From Rariloculus sp963665575 (GTDB lineage: Bacteria; Pseudomonadota; Gammaproteobacteria; Steroidobacterales; Rariloculaceae): a stretch of 64,000 nt of DNA. Numbering within the stretch: position 1 is the stretch's first letter; each line of letters starts with the position of its first letter. Below the pieces are notes generated by a model. That model ran no database searches. It was not told where the DNA came from and was given only the letters and a program-made list of their open reading frames with translations. Position numbers and translations under genes: made by a program. Shown here piece after piece: positions 25,720 through 33,866 of this stretch. The stretch lies in contig CAXXDW010000003.1 in the NCBI GenBank assembly GCA_963665575.2, forward strand, positions 930,001 to 994,000. The letters are read 5' to 3'.

Positions 25720-26526
25720 CTACGGCGCTACCGCGCCGTAGGCCTTGACGCTCAGACGCTTCAGTTGCGCCTTCGCTTCGGCAAAGGAAGCCACCTCGGG
25801 CGGATCTTCGCCGACGCGATTCGCCAGCTGCTCGAGCTGGCGGATCATCGCGGCCGGGGCGGGCCGATCCGCTTCGGATCCGTCCGGGCGGCTCGCCGCT
25901 TCAGCCGGCCCATTCGCCGGCCCGGCCTGGGCCTCGGGCGTCGTCCGTGTCGCCTCGTGGGCGGTTTCGGCCGCCGCGGCCGGCTTGCGGCGCTTGCGCG
26001 GTTTCGCCGGCTCGGCCGGCTTCGCCTTCGGCTCGGGGCGTGATTGCGCCTGTCCTTCGGCTTGCTCCGCCTTCGCCGGCGCCGCATCGCATGCGTCTGC
26101 CACAGCCTGGATGTCGCGATCTTCGTCATCGTCGAAGATGTCGCCCCCGAAGCCGACCTTGGCCATCAGGCGTTGATGGCTGGCCGTCTCGAGAACCTCG
26201 AGATCCTTGTACTGCTGCACCGCTGCCGCGGCGCGCGCGTCGCATACGACGCGCCCCTCGCTGTCGATCAGGCGATGGGTACACACCATCAGGCCGCCCA
26301 GCTTGCCCAGCCCGAAATCGTCGGGCTTCTGGCCCGCCCTGACCGCCTCCGTGATCGCCGCCATGCGTCGCGGCTGGAACTCGGTCAGGGCCTGGATGGC
26401 CGACTCGACGCGGTACCCGGTGCCCGGGCCGAACTTCGCATTGAACTCCGGCAGGCGCGCCGAATAGCGCTTGTAGGTCTTGGTGTCGCCCGTGTGCGGA
26501 TCGACGAAATCGATCGTTGCGTTCAT
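25720..26526 (-). CDS. Unidentified ICE recombination-cluster protein
   Basis: A 268-residue protein; GGGAGGA precedes ATG 26526. The N-terminal ~150 residues are compact (TYKRYSARLPEFNAKFGPGTGYRV, then RRMAAITEAVRAGQKPDDFG, LEVLETASHQRLMAKVGFGG, ending in an acidic DDDEDRD). The middle is a long Ala/Pro/Lys-rich linker containing RKRRK, and the C-terminus is a short helical piece. It sits between ssb and the RecB-like nuclease, where a RecT/Bet annealing protein would be expected, but I see no Bet or RecT motif. It may be an analogue or a different factor. Confidence 0.65.
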   Translation of the reverse strand: MNATIDFVDPHTGDTKTYKRYSARLPEFNAKFGPGTGYRVESAIQALTEFQPRRMAAITEAVRAGQKPDDFGLGKLGGLMVCTHRLIDSEGRVVCDARAAAAVQQYKDLEVLETASHQRLMAKVGFGGDIFDDDEDRDIQAVADACDAAPAKAEQAEGQAQSRPEPKAKPAEPAKPRKRRKPAAAAETAHEATRTTPEAQAGPANGPAEAASRPDGSEADRPAPAAMIRQLEQLANRVGEDPPEVASFAEAKAQLKRLSVKAYGAVAP

Positions 26527-26537
26527 CTGTCCTCCCC

Positions 26538-26559
26538 GGGGGCCGGACACCCGGCCCCC
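26538..26559 (-). other. Perfect stem-loop between ssb and the 26526 gene
   Basis: A 9-bp perfect stem (26538-26546 with 26551-26559) and a 4-base loop, just upstream of the next gene's ribosome-binding site. Confidence 0.45.
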
Positions 26560-26610
26560 TTCGGAATGCGACTGTCGAATCCCTAAAAAACCGGTCGTGC
26601 ATCCGCCGAC

Positions 26611-27072
26611 CTAGAACGGGATGTCGTCGTCGAACTCGCCCGCGGGCGGTTGGCTGCGCTGCGGCTTGCGCTGCGGGTTCTTCGTGGAACCGCGCCGCGG
26701 CTGCGCGTTGCGCCGGCCGTTGCCCTTGTTGGCCGGCTCGGCGTCATTGCGGCCGCCCGGAGCGAACTCCCAGCTGCGCGCCACGGTGTCGACGAACTCG
26801 CGCTCGACGCCCTCGCTGTCCTGGGCGGTCCGCCTGCGGACCGACCCGGTGATCGTCACCCCGCGACCCTTCGTGACGTGCTGGGCGAACGACTCGGCCG
26901 GCGGGCCGAACAGGGTCACGCGATGCCAGGTCGTGCGCTTCTGGCGCTGACCGTCGCGGTCCTTGAACGTCTCGTCGGTCGCGATCGACGCGTTGCACAC
27001 CACGGTGCCGCTCGGCAGCGTCTGCGTCTCGGGGTCGTGCCCGAGCCGACCCGAAATGACATGCAGGTTCAT
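26611..27072 (-). CDS. ssb: Single-stranded DNA-binding protein
   Basis: A 153-residue SSB. Of two possible ATGs (27078, 27072), the second is chosen because GGAGG lies seven bases before it. The OB fold is clear (NLHVISGRLGHDPETQTLPSG, WHRVTLFGPPAESFAQHVTKG, VTITGSVRRR), the linker is basic and Gln/Arg-rich, and the C-terminal acidic tip is DDDIPF, the docking site for DNA-repair partners. It precedes the nuclease and CobS genes on the same strand, as in SXT-like elements, and should coat transferred or recombining strands. Confidence 0.93.
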   Translation of the reverse strand: MNLHVISGRLGHDPETQTLPSGTVVCNASIATDETFKDRDGQRQKRTTWHRVTLFGPPAESFAQHVTKGRGVTITGSVRRRTAQDSEGVEREFVDTVARSWEFAPGGRNDAEPANKGNGRRNAQPRRGSTKNPQRKPQRSQPPAGEFDDDIPF

Positions 27073-27286
27073 CTGCATTCCTCCTTGGGGGGGCGCCGTC
27101 TCCCCGTTCGATTGCATACACCCGGCGGCGCCGATGGCCGGGGGACGACCGCACCCTGCGATCATCGTTTCTGGCTGGTTCTGTCGGGCGGCCAGCTCGC
27201 CGCCTGTGTCCCGCCGAAGCGGGCCGAAACTCGGATCGATGCTGCGCCGCAGCGCGACGCAACAGCCATACGACTCCCGGTGCCGT

Positions 27287-27318
27287 CCAGGCCGCCGCCC
27301 CGAAGGGCGGCGGCCTGG
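27287..27318 (-). terminator. Perfect 14-bp stem-loop after the ribonucleotide reductase gene
   Basis: The stem (27287-27300 with 27305-27318) has a 4-base loop and begins eight bases after the stop codon. It is the longest hairpin in the module; there is no T-tract. Confidence 0.55.
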
Positions 27319-27325
27319 CTCAACT

Positions 27326-30175
27326 TCAGCCGCAGTTGCCGATCTCGCCGCACTCGGTGCAGCGGTCGCAGCCGTCGGCCTTCACCACGGCGCTTGCGCC
27401 GCAGCTCTCGCAGATTCGCCCGGCGCGCCTCGGCTCGCCACGTTCCGGCGGGGGCGTCGCCACGTACGCCCCCATCGGGGCGATCGGGTTGCCTTCCCTG
27501 TCCAGCACACCGAGCACGGTGTAGCGGTGCAGGATCAGCCGCGCGACGTAGGCCAGGGTGCTCGGGTACGACCCCGAACGGTCCATCCCGGGAACCGGCG
27601 CCCAAAGCTCGCCCTTGGGTTCCTGGTAGTCCTTGAGCTTGATCAGCTTCTTGCTGACCCAGGCCGGATCCACCACGCACATGTCCAGCGACAGCGCGGC
27701 CGCCAGCCCGTCATAGGTCCGCGGGTAGTCGCCCGCGAAGAACAGGGCATACGGCCGGCGCTGCAGCGTTCCGCCGATCTCGACGGAGGCCTCCTTGAGG
27801 CCGAGCAGGAAATCCTCGCCCGTGCCGGGGTTCAGGATCTCGGCCGTCCAGGACAGGGTCCCGTTCGGCCCGGTCCGCGTCGGCGCCATCAGCGCATCGA
27901 GGACCGGTGTCTCACCCTCTTTCTCGAAGGTGCCGAGCTCGGCACAGCGGTGCTCGAGGAGCATCGCCAGCCCCGCGACCACGCTCGGCGCGTAGCGGGG
28001 CTTGCCGTTAGGCGGCATCGGCAGCGAGAACCTTTCGCCTTCGACCTTGAGCGCCGTCAGGGCGTCGAGCTTGCGCTTCAGCCACCCCTTGTCCCGGCCG
28101 TACATGTCGAACGACAGGTTGATCGCCAGCGCGTTCAGCCCACGGGGGACCTCCGCGCCATTGACCCATACCTCGAACGGGTCCGGACCGGACCCGTTGT
28201 TCGGGACCTGGCCGACAAACAGCGCGAAGCGCTGCCCGTTCGGATGCCTCAGCCGATAGCAGCGGGCGTCGTTGCCGTCCGGCAGCTCGGGCCGGTGCGG
28301 CCAGCGCAGACTGTTCAGCGCCGGCTGCGGCGGGGCCGCGATGGCGAGCCGCCGGTCCGGGTCCGGCGCTTCGGCCGCGTCCGGTGCCGGCACGGCCGAC
28401 GCCGTCGACAGAATGCTGCCGGTGATGTCGTTGGGCCGGAAGGTCGCGAGACTCTTCGCATTGCGCTCCCAGGCGGTCATGTACAGGTCCTGAAAATCCT
28501 TAAACGGATAGTCCGCCGGCACGTTGACCGTCTTGGAAATCGCCGAATCGATGTACGGCTGCACCTCGGTGACCACGCGCGCGTGCGCGTCGGCCGAGAT
28601 CTCAAGCGCGCTGCAAAAGTACTCCGGCAGCGTTTTCTCGACCTCGTCGGGCGACTTGCCCCGGTTCTCCTCGCGCTCCATCCATAGACGGAACGCATGG
28701 TCCATGACAGGGTAGCTTTCCCAGCCGCCGTCGAGCGTCCGCTTGCGGCGCTCGGCCCGCCACGCGTAGGGGGGCTCGATCCCGTTGCTCGCGTTATCCG
28801 CGAACGCCAGTGAAATCGTCCCCGTCGGCGCGATGCTGTTGAGGTGGCTGTTGCGGATGCCGTGCAGCCTGATACCGCGGCGAATCGCCTTCGGCAGCCG
28901 CCTGGCGAAACCCGATGCCAGATACTGTTCGGCATCGAACAGCGAAAACGCCCCGCGCTCCCTGGCCAGTTCGATCGACGCCTCGTAGGAGGCATCCCTC
29001 AGCCGCTCCGCGACCTTGGCCGCGAACGCCTGTCCGGCTTCGCTGTCGTACGGCGTTTTCAGCATGACCAGCGTCGAACCGAGACCCAGAAAGCCGAGGC
29101 CGATCCGCCGCTTGTTCATCGCTTCGCTCTGCTGCGCCTCGAGCGGCCACATCGTGCCGTCGAGCACGTTGTCCAGCATCCGGACACCCGTTCTCGCGAC
29201 CTCCGCGAAACGCTCGAAATCGAACGCCGCGTCCGCCTCGAACGGCTTGTCGACGAACCGCGTCAGGTTGATGCTGCCGAGGCAGCAACAACCGTAGGCG
29301 GGCAGCGGCTGCTCGGCGCAGGGATTGCAGGCTTCGATCGACTCGCAGTAGGCGAGATTGTTCTCCGCCGCAACCCGGTCCAGGAAGAAGATCCCCGGTT
29401 CGCCGTGATCGTAGGTCGAGCGCGTGATGCGCTCGAAAAGCGCCCTCGCGCTGACCCGGTCATACACCCACAAGCCGTCGACGCGCTGTGTCGCGCCATC
29501 GGCGACCCGTCGCTTCGAGGGCCGCGCCGCGTGCACGAGGTCGAACTTCGAGTCGTCGCGAACGGCGCGCATGAACGCATCCGTCACGCCGACGCTGAGG
29601 TTGAAGTTCGTCAACTCGCCGGCCGTGTCCTTGGCCTGAATGAACTCCCGGATATCCGGGTGGTCCACCCTCAAAATGCCCATCTGGGCACCGCGGCGGA
29701 CGCCGGCCGATTCCACGGTCTCGCAAGAGCGGTCGAAGACCCGCATGTACGACACCGGCCCGCTGGCCGATGATCCGGTGCCCTTCACCTGGGCGCCGCG
29801 CGGGCGGATCCTCGAGAAGTCGTAACCGACTCCGCCGCCGCGCCGCAACGTTTCCGTCGCTTCGCGCAGCGCCTCGTAGATCCCCGGCAGGCCGTGGTCG
29901 TCGACCGCCGAAATGCAGTCGGCCACCGGCTGCACGAAACAGTTGATCCAGGTGACCTTCGTCGCGGTTCCGGCGGCCGCCGAGATACGACCCGCCATCA
30001 CGAGACCGGCATCGAGTGCCTGGCCGAATTGCTTCTGCCAGTGCTCGCGCCGGTCGCGCTCGACCTCCGCGAGGCCCTGCGCGACCCGGGCGTGAACGTC
30101 TGTCGAAGACTGCTCGCCGCCCCGGGCGTATTTTTCCCGGAGCACGTCGCGGGAGATCGGTTGCAATTGCAGCAT
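27326..30175 (-). CDS. nrdJ: Adenosylcobalamin-dependent (class II) ribonucleotide reductase
   Basis: A 949-residue enzyme with GAGGAGGA before ATG 30175. The active-site loop NPCAEQPL (residues 284-291: N284, C286, E288) and the GCCCLGSINL cysteines that follow are typical of NrdJ; GGGVGYDFSRIRPRG and the SNGIEPPYAWR region also fit. The C-terminus ends in a zinc-ribbon-like cysteine cluster (CESCGA...CDRCTECGEIGNCG) used to re-reduce the active site. It makes dNTPs without oxygen. As the first gene of the module before ssb, it could supply dNTPs during element replication or repair. It needs host or environmental B12. Confidence 0.92.
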   Translation of the reverse strand: MLQLQPISRDVLREKYARGGEQSSTDVHARVAQGLAEVERDRREHWQKQFGQALDAGLVMAGRISAAAGTATKVTWINCFVQPVADCISAVDDHGLPGIYEALREATETLRRGGGVGYDFSRIRPRGAQVKGTGSSASGPVSYMRVFDRSCETVESAGVRRGAQMGILRVDHPDIREFIQAKDTAGELTNFNLSVGVTDAFMRAVRDDSKFDLVHAARPSKRRVADGATQRVDGLWVYDRVSARALFERITRSTYDHGEPGIFFLDRVAAENNLAYCESIEACNPCAEQPLPAYGCCCLGSINLTRFVDKPFEADAAFDFERFAEVARTGVRMLDNVLDGTMWPLEAQQSEAMNKRRIGLGFLGLGSTLVMLKTPYDSEAGQAFAAKVAERLRDASYEASIELARERGAFSLFDAEQYLASGFARRLPKAIRRGIRLHGIRNSHLNSIAPTGTISLAFADNASNGIEPPYAWRAERRKRTLDGGWESYPVMDHAFRLWMEREENRGKSPDEVEKTLPEYFCSALEISADAHARVVTEVQPYIDSAISKTVNVPADYPFKDFQDLYMTAWERNAKSLATFRPNDITGSILSTASAVPAPDAAEAPDPDRRLAIAAPPQPALNSLRWPHRPELPDGNDARCYRLRHPNGQRFALFVGQVPNNGSGPDPFEVWVNGAEVPRGLNALAINLSFDMYGRDKGWLKRKLDALTALKVEGERFSLPMPPNGKPRYAPSVVAGLAMLLEHRCAELGTFEKEGETPVLDALMAPTRTGPNGTLSWTAEILNPGTGEDFLLGLKEASVEIGGTLQRRPYALFFAGDYPRTYDGLAAALSLDMCVVDPAWVSKKLIKLKDYQEPKGELWAPVPGMDRSGSYPSTLAYVARLILHRYTVLGVLDREGNPIAPMGAYVATPPPERGEPRRAGRICESCGASAVVKADGCDRCTECGEIGNCG

Positions 30176-30842
30176 GGTTGTCCTCCTCTGCAACGACAAA
30201 AGGAATCCACGACGCCTCTTCGCGCCCCGACGGGGAGTTGAGGCCCCGTGGGGCAAACTTGCGGCACGCTGGCGTGCCTTGGCCGCTTGTTTTGCGTGGC
30301 CGGCGAGCCACGGACCGCCCGGATGCGCGTACGCGCCGACCCGGTGCGGTCTGAAAATCGGTAGCGCCGAGAGGACCGCGTCGCCACGCCCGGGACCGTT
30401 GCCTTGTGGCGCCGCGTCCCCGGGCCCTCAATTCGATCTGGCCGCGGTGGGGTGGCACTACGGCCCGCGGTGGCCCGACTCAGGGCTTGCGCGGGGTCCC
30501 GGCGGTTGCCGGTGCATGCCGGCGTTTGGCCGCCAACGCGATCGTGCCCGGCGGACGGTATCGGCGGGATTCGCGGCCGCTGCGTGCGGCCCGTACCTGC
30601 GCTTGCGGGGAAGGCGGTCAAAGACGCCTCGTTGAGGCCTCTTTAAGCGCCTCCCCCCTGGGAGTGCGCCCGACAGCCGGTTTTTTGGCAGGCTGTCTCA
30701 TCTGCGATGTCGCGTGGATCGCAGGGACTCTCGAGAGCGGACCAGGCTCCCAACCCGGGCTCGCAATGCCCTACACCGTCGGGGTCAGTGACGGGGAACG
30801 CGGCTCCTGAGCGGCGTTCAACTGCTTGCTCATCAAGGCGAG
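30176..30842. other. Intergenic region upstream of nrdJ
   Basis: No convincing coding frame. A short palindrome lies around 30270-30290. It should hold the promoter of the nrdJ-to-cobT module, which starts at its left edge; no cobalamin riboswitch core could be recognised by eye. Confidence 0.4.
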
Positions 30843-31241
30843 CTACCTTCCATCCACACCTCGGGATGGAGAAATTCGGTGTGTTGCCGCGGTGGCGATC
30901 ACGCCCAGCAGGCAACAGGCTGCGGCCGCGAGGTACAGTGCACCGGCCTCACTGCCGATCCCGCGCTCCGTAACGGCCAGTGTCACGGCGACGCCTCCGG
31001 CAAACGCCCACAGGAGCTGCACGGCGCGCTCGAGCACACTTCCGATGCCGGAGCATTCTTTGTGCCGGCCTGCGGCCCGGTGCCTGGCGGCCGTCAGCCG
31101 CAAGCCGTGCAGCGAAAGGGCCGCGCCCGCGATCAGCAGGGCGCCCCATGCGTACCGTGCGGCGGCGATCTCGATGACCGCGTACGCGCAGCACGATACG
31201 GCGAAAATTCCAGATCCGATGATCGGTCCGATGCGTCCCAT
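30843..31241 (-). CDS. Small multi-helix membrane protein
   Basis: About 132 residues from ATG 31241 (GGGAGA upstream). Four hydrophobic segments are visible: IIGSGIFAVSCCAYAVIEIA, ARYAWGALLIAGAALSLHG, LLWAFAGGVAVTLAV and ALYLAAAACCLLGVIATAA, joined by short charged loops. It is probably an inner-membrane protein of the element. No family recognised; the longer upstream frame is Arg-rich nonsense and was not used. Confidence 0.5.
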   Translation of the reverse strand: MGRIGPIIGSGIFAVSCCAYAVIEIAAARYAWGALLIAGAALSLHGLRLTAARHRAAGRHKECSGIGSVLERAVQLLWAFAGGVAVTLAVTERGIGSEAGALYLAAAACCLLGVIATAATHRISPSRGVDGR

Positions 31242-31603
31242 CCGCGTGTCTCCCGGTCTCCTGACCGATCCGCCCGCGCGCCCGCCGCGCAGCATCCGGG
31301 CGCGGCGCGATCGGGCCTGCCTAACGCACGCACAGCCGTACACGGCTCGTGCCTTGCCACTGCGGTGGAACCAGGGTGACGGGCGGTCGCTGGACCGCGT
31401 TCGGATACCGGGCGCACCGGACCGCCTGTCGGCGGGCCGCCGGTCGGCACTTGGATTCAAGCTGTGCGCTCCAACCGGACAGGCACGTTTTAGCGCGATC
31501 GCGACGGGAGTGTCAACTGCGGCGGAATATTCTTCCGCAACGGTCATCTCAGCGTCATTCGGACTGTTTTTTTCCGCACCTCCCCGGCGTACGCTTTTCG
31601 CTC

Positions 31604-32764
31604 ATGTACGCACTCATCCGTGTCATGGCGTCCCTGTTGGCGCTCATCATCGGTTGGTCCACGGGCTTCATCGGTCTGCTCGCGCTCGTCTGGGGTTCGT
31701 GGTTGATTCTGGCGCGGATGCAGATGCTGGCCCCCTACCTGGCCCTGCCCCCGCCGTTCCTCCCCCTGGCCGTCGCGGGCGGCGTTCTCGCCGCGCTGCT
31801 CACCGCGGTCTCGCTGCTGGGCTATCTGCTCCTGCCGGCGCGCGCCGTGATGGGGCTGTTCGTCTCCCGCAAGGACGCCGCACGGGTTCCGCCGACCGCC
31901 CCGATGTCGCTGGAGTGCGGCGAGCTTGCGAAGCGCCTCGGTCTGCGGCCCCCTGCGCTTTACGTCTACCCGAGCAGCACGGCGAACGCCTGGGCACTGT
32001 CGACGCTGTTCGGATCCGTTGTTGCCGTGTCGGTCCCGCTGGCCAACACGCTGTCCGCTGCCGAACGGCAATGGGTCCTGGCGCACGAACTCGCTCACAT
32101 CAGGTACTTCGACAGCGGCGCCGCCGCGTTCTGGGTCTCGGCCAATCAGGCGGTCAGGGTCGGCTGGAGCATCCACCGCGGGCTCCTCAATCTGACGACC
32201 CGTGCGCTCGGATCGCTGGGGCTGCCACTGGCGGTATGGGCGGTTCCCTGCGCACCGTTGTTCGTCGTGAGCTACACGCTCATCGCTGCGGACGCGGTTG
32301 CTCGTATCGTCTTCCGTGGGGTTGACCGCTGGGTCGGGCGGGCCATGGAGTACCGGGCGGACCGCGTGGCCAGCCGACTGGTCAGTCCGGCCGCCGGCAT
32401 CGATGCATTGACTCAACTCGCCGCCGGCATCGAGCCGTCCTTCTCGTTGTTCGCCACGCACCCGGCCACGCCGCGGCGCCTTAAGCGCCTGCGTGGAATG
32501 CTGCGCGCCAAGAAGGGCCGCGGCGGTTCCACGAGAGCCGGGCGTTGCCGCGGCTGCCGGGAGGGTCGCTTCGCGGACGCCTGCGGCACAAGCTGCACCC
32601 ACCGCATCGGCCGCGCAGGAGAGTGGTGGCGCTCAACCGGCCGCGGCTGCACCCGGCGAAGCGGAATCGGGGGGCGCGTCGGACACCGCCACCCCCGGGT
32701 CCGCGCGCGAAAGTGCCGCGGCTGCAGCCGCCACACTCCCGTCGACATCGCCGCACACCTTTAG
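31604..32764 (+). CDS. M48 (HtpX-like) membrane metalloprotease, C-terminus frame-disturbed
   Basis: From ATG 31604 the product has two N-terminal membrane helices (about residues 8-34 and 51-77), the zinc motif HELAH (161-165) and the downstream EYRADRVAS that supplies the third ligand. This is an M48 peptidase of the HtpX/Ste24 type, acting on membrane proteins. The catalytic part is complete. After about residue 300 (MLRAKKGRGG, near 32515) this frame becomes Arg/Cys-rich, whereas the frame ending at 32783 gives a natural Ala/Pro/Gly-rich tail. A frameshift near 32510-32520 is therefore likely. No clear ribosome site was found; ATG 31625 is an alternative start. Confidence 0.75.
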   Translation: MYALIRVMASLLALIIGWSTGFIGLLALVWGSWLILARMQMLAPYLALPPPFLPLAVAGGVLAALLTAVSLLGYLLLPARAVMGLFVSRKDAARVPPTAPMSLECGELAKRLGLRPPALYVYPSSTANAWALSTLFGSVVAVSVPLANTLSAAERQWVLAHELAHIRYFDSGAAAFWVSANQAVRVGWSIHRGLLNLTTRALGSLGLPLAVWAVPCAPLFVVSYTLIAADAVARIVFRGVDRWVGRAMEYRADRVASRLVSPAAGIDALTQLAAGIEPSFSLFATHPATPRRLKRLRGMLRAKKGRGGSTRAGRCRGCREGRFADACGTSCTHRIGRAGEWWRSTGRGCTRRSGIGGRVGHRHPRVRARKCRGCSRHTPVDIAAHL

Positions 32765-32783
32765 CGGGTTGAGCGGGAAATAG

Positions 32784-33265
32784 GGCATGACCCGCCACGA
32801 GCGGACCTACCGGCCTGACAGCGTTACGGAAGGGTGATATCCCGCGTATGCCGGCTTTGCGCTTGGAACCGCCGGTGGCCGTCTCCGCCGCGAGACCTGC
32901 ACTCCTGTGGTCTGGGCGACGATGAGAGACGATTCGTCGCGCCGCGGGCCGCGCGTTCCGGCACCGCAACGCAGCTACCGCGCTGGCGGGTGCCAGCTGT
33001 GCGGGCATGAACCGCTGGGCAACGGACGACGCAAGGTCGTGTGGACCGAGTCCGAGAAGGTGGGCGCCGATACGGAGAGACGCTGTACAGAAATTGAGCA
33101 CTGTCCGTGGCGGCGCTGCCCGCACTGGCCTCGGGCGTCGGACTGACTGATGACCCTGCGTCCATAATCGGCGGCACCCACCGTTCACCGAGATCATGGC
33201 CCGAATGTGTCCACCAGACCGGGCGCACTCCACAACGTGAGTTGAAGCCTCCGGTAAAGCCGGTG
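32784..33265. other. Gap without recognisable genes
   Basis: Short frames only (for example 32907-33146), with no motif I can name. It leads into the relaxase remnant and is probably a junction of decayed element ends. Confidence 0.4.
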
Positions 33266-33630
33266 CGGTACAGGCTGGTGAACAGCCTGACGGCGAGGGT
33301 CACGGGCGTGAAGAACGGCACGGTGACGTTAAGGCTGGAGGCTGGAGGACGGCGGGACGCTGGAATTTACCGAAGCCGACAGCCAGCTTCGCCACATCGA
33401 CCGGGCCTGGGCCTCGACCGTGCACGCGTTCCAGGGCCGCACGGTGGACAGGTTGATTGCTGCGATGGATGCGGAGCACCCGCAGCTGATGATGTAGAAG
33501 AGTTTCCATGTCGAGAACAACCGGGTGAGGCACCGGGCCGAACTGGTGACGGACGACCGCAAGGCGCTGGGCGAGCATCTCGAGGCGGCCAAGGGTGAGC
33601 GAGTGGCGGCGCTGCAAGCGGCCGCCCCGG
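33266..33630 (+). pseudogene. Remnant of a MobF-type TraI relaxase-helicase (C-terminal helicase)
   Basis: The first frame reads RYRLVNSLTARVTGVKNGTVTLRL. A 7-base tandem duplication (33334-33340 and 33341-33347) then shifts the frame, after which the next frame continues with GGTLEF and LRHIDRAWASTVHAFQGRTVDR, the superfamily-1 helicase motifs of F/R388-type TraI. A nonsense codon (TAG, 33495-33497) replaces a glutamine before KSFHVENNR, and HRAELVTDD follows. Only about 120 residues of a protein that is normally over 1,000 remain. It belongs to a different relaxase class from the MobH gene at 8223-9995 and so derives from another mobile element. Confidence 0.75.
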
Positions 33631-33866
33631 CGGCGAAAAGGCGTAGCCGCGGTTCGGGAATGCGCCGCCCGCGGCGCGCCGGAGCGGCAACGGGAGGCGA
33701 GCCCGCTCGATGCGCCGCAAATCCGCACGCCGACGGCGATCGAGGCGGATCTGGAACTGTGATGCGGCGAGCCCGCACCGGGGCCGCCAGCACTGTGGAG
33801 AGCGTACGGGCCAAGCGCCTCGGCCGACAAATCGGGCCGCCGGACTTGCGCCGGGGCGAGTCCGCG

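Noticed and set aside
25720..26526. RecT/Bet single-strand annealing protein.
   Set aside because: Position between ssb and the nuclease fits, but no RecT or Bet sequence motif is visible and the long Ala/Pro/Lys linker is atypical.
23106..30175. Cobalamin biosynthesis cluster (CobS/CobT names beside a B12-dependent enzyme).
   Set aside because: No CobN or other corrin genes are present; CobS/CobT-like proteins in ICEs form an ATPase/VWA pair of other function, so the coincidence with NrdJ is not evidence of B12 synthesis.
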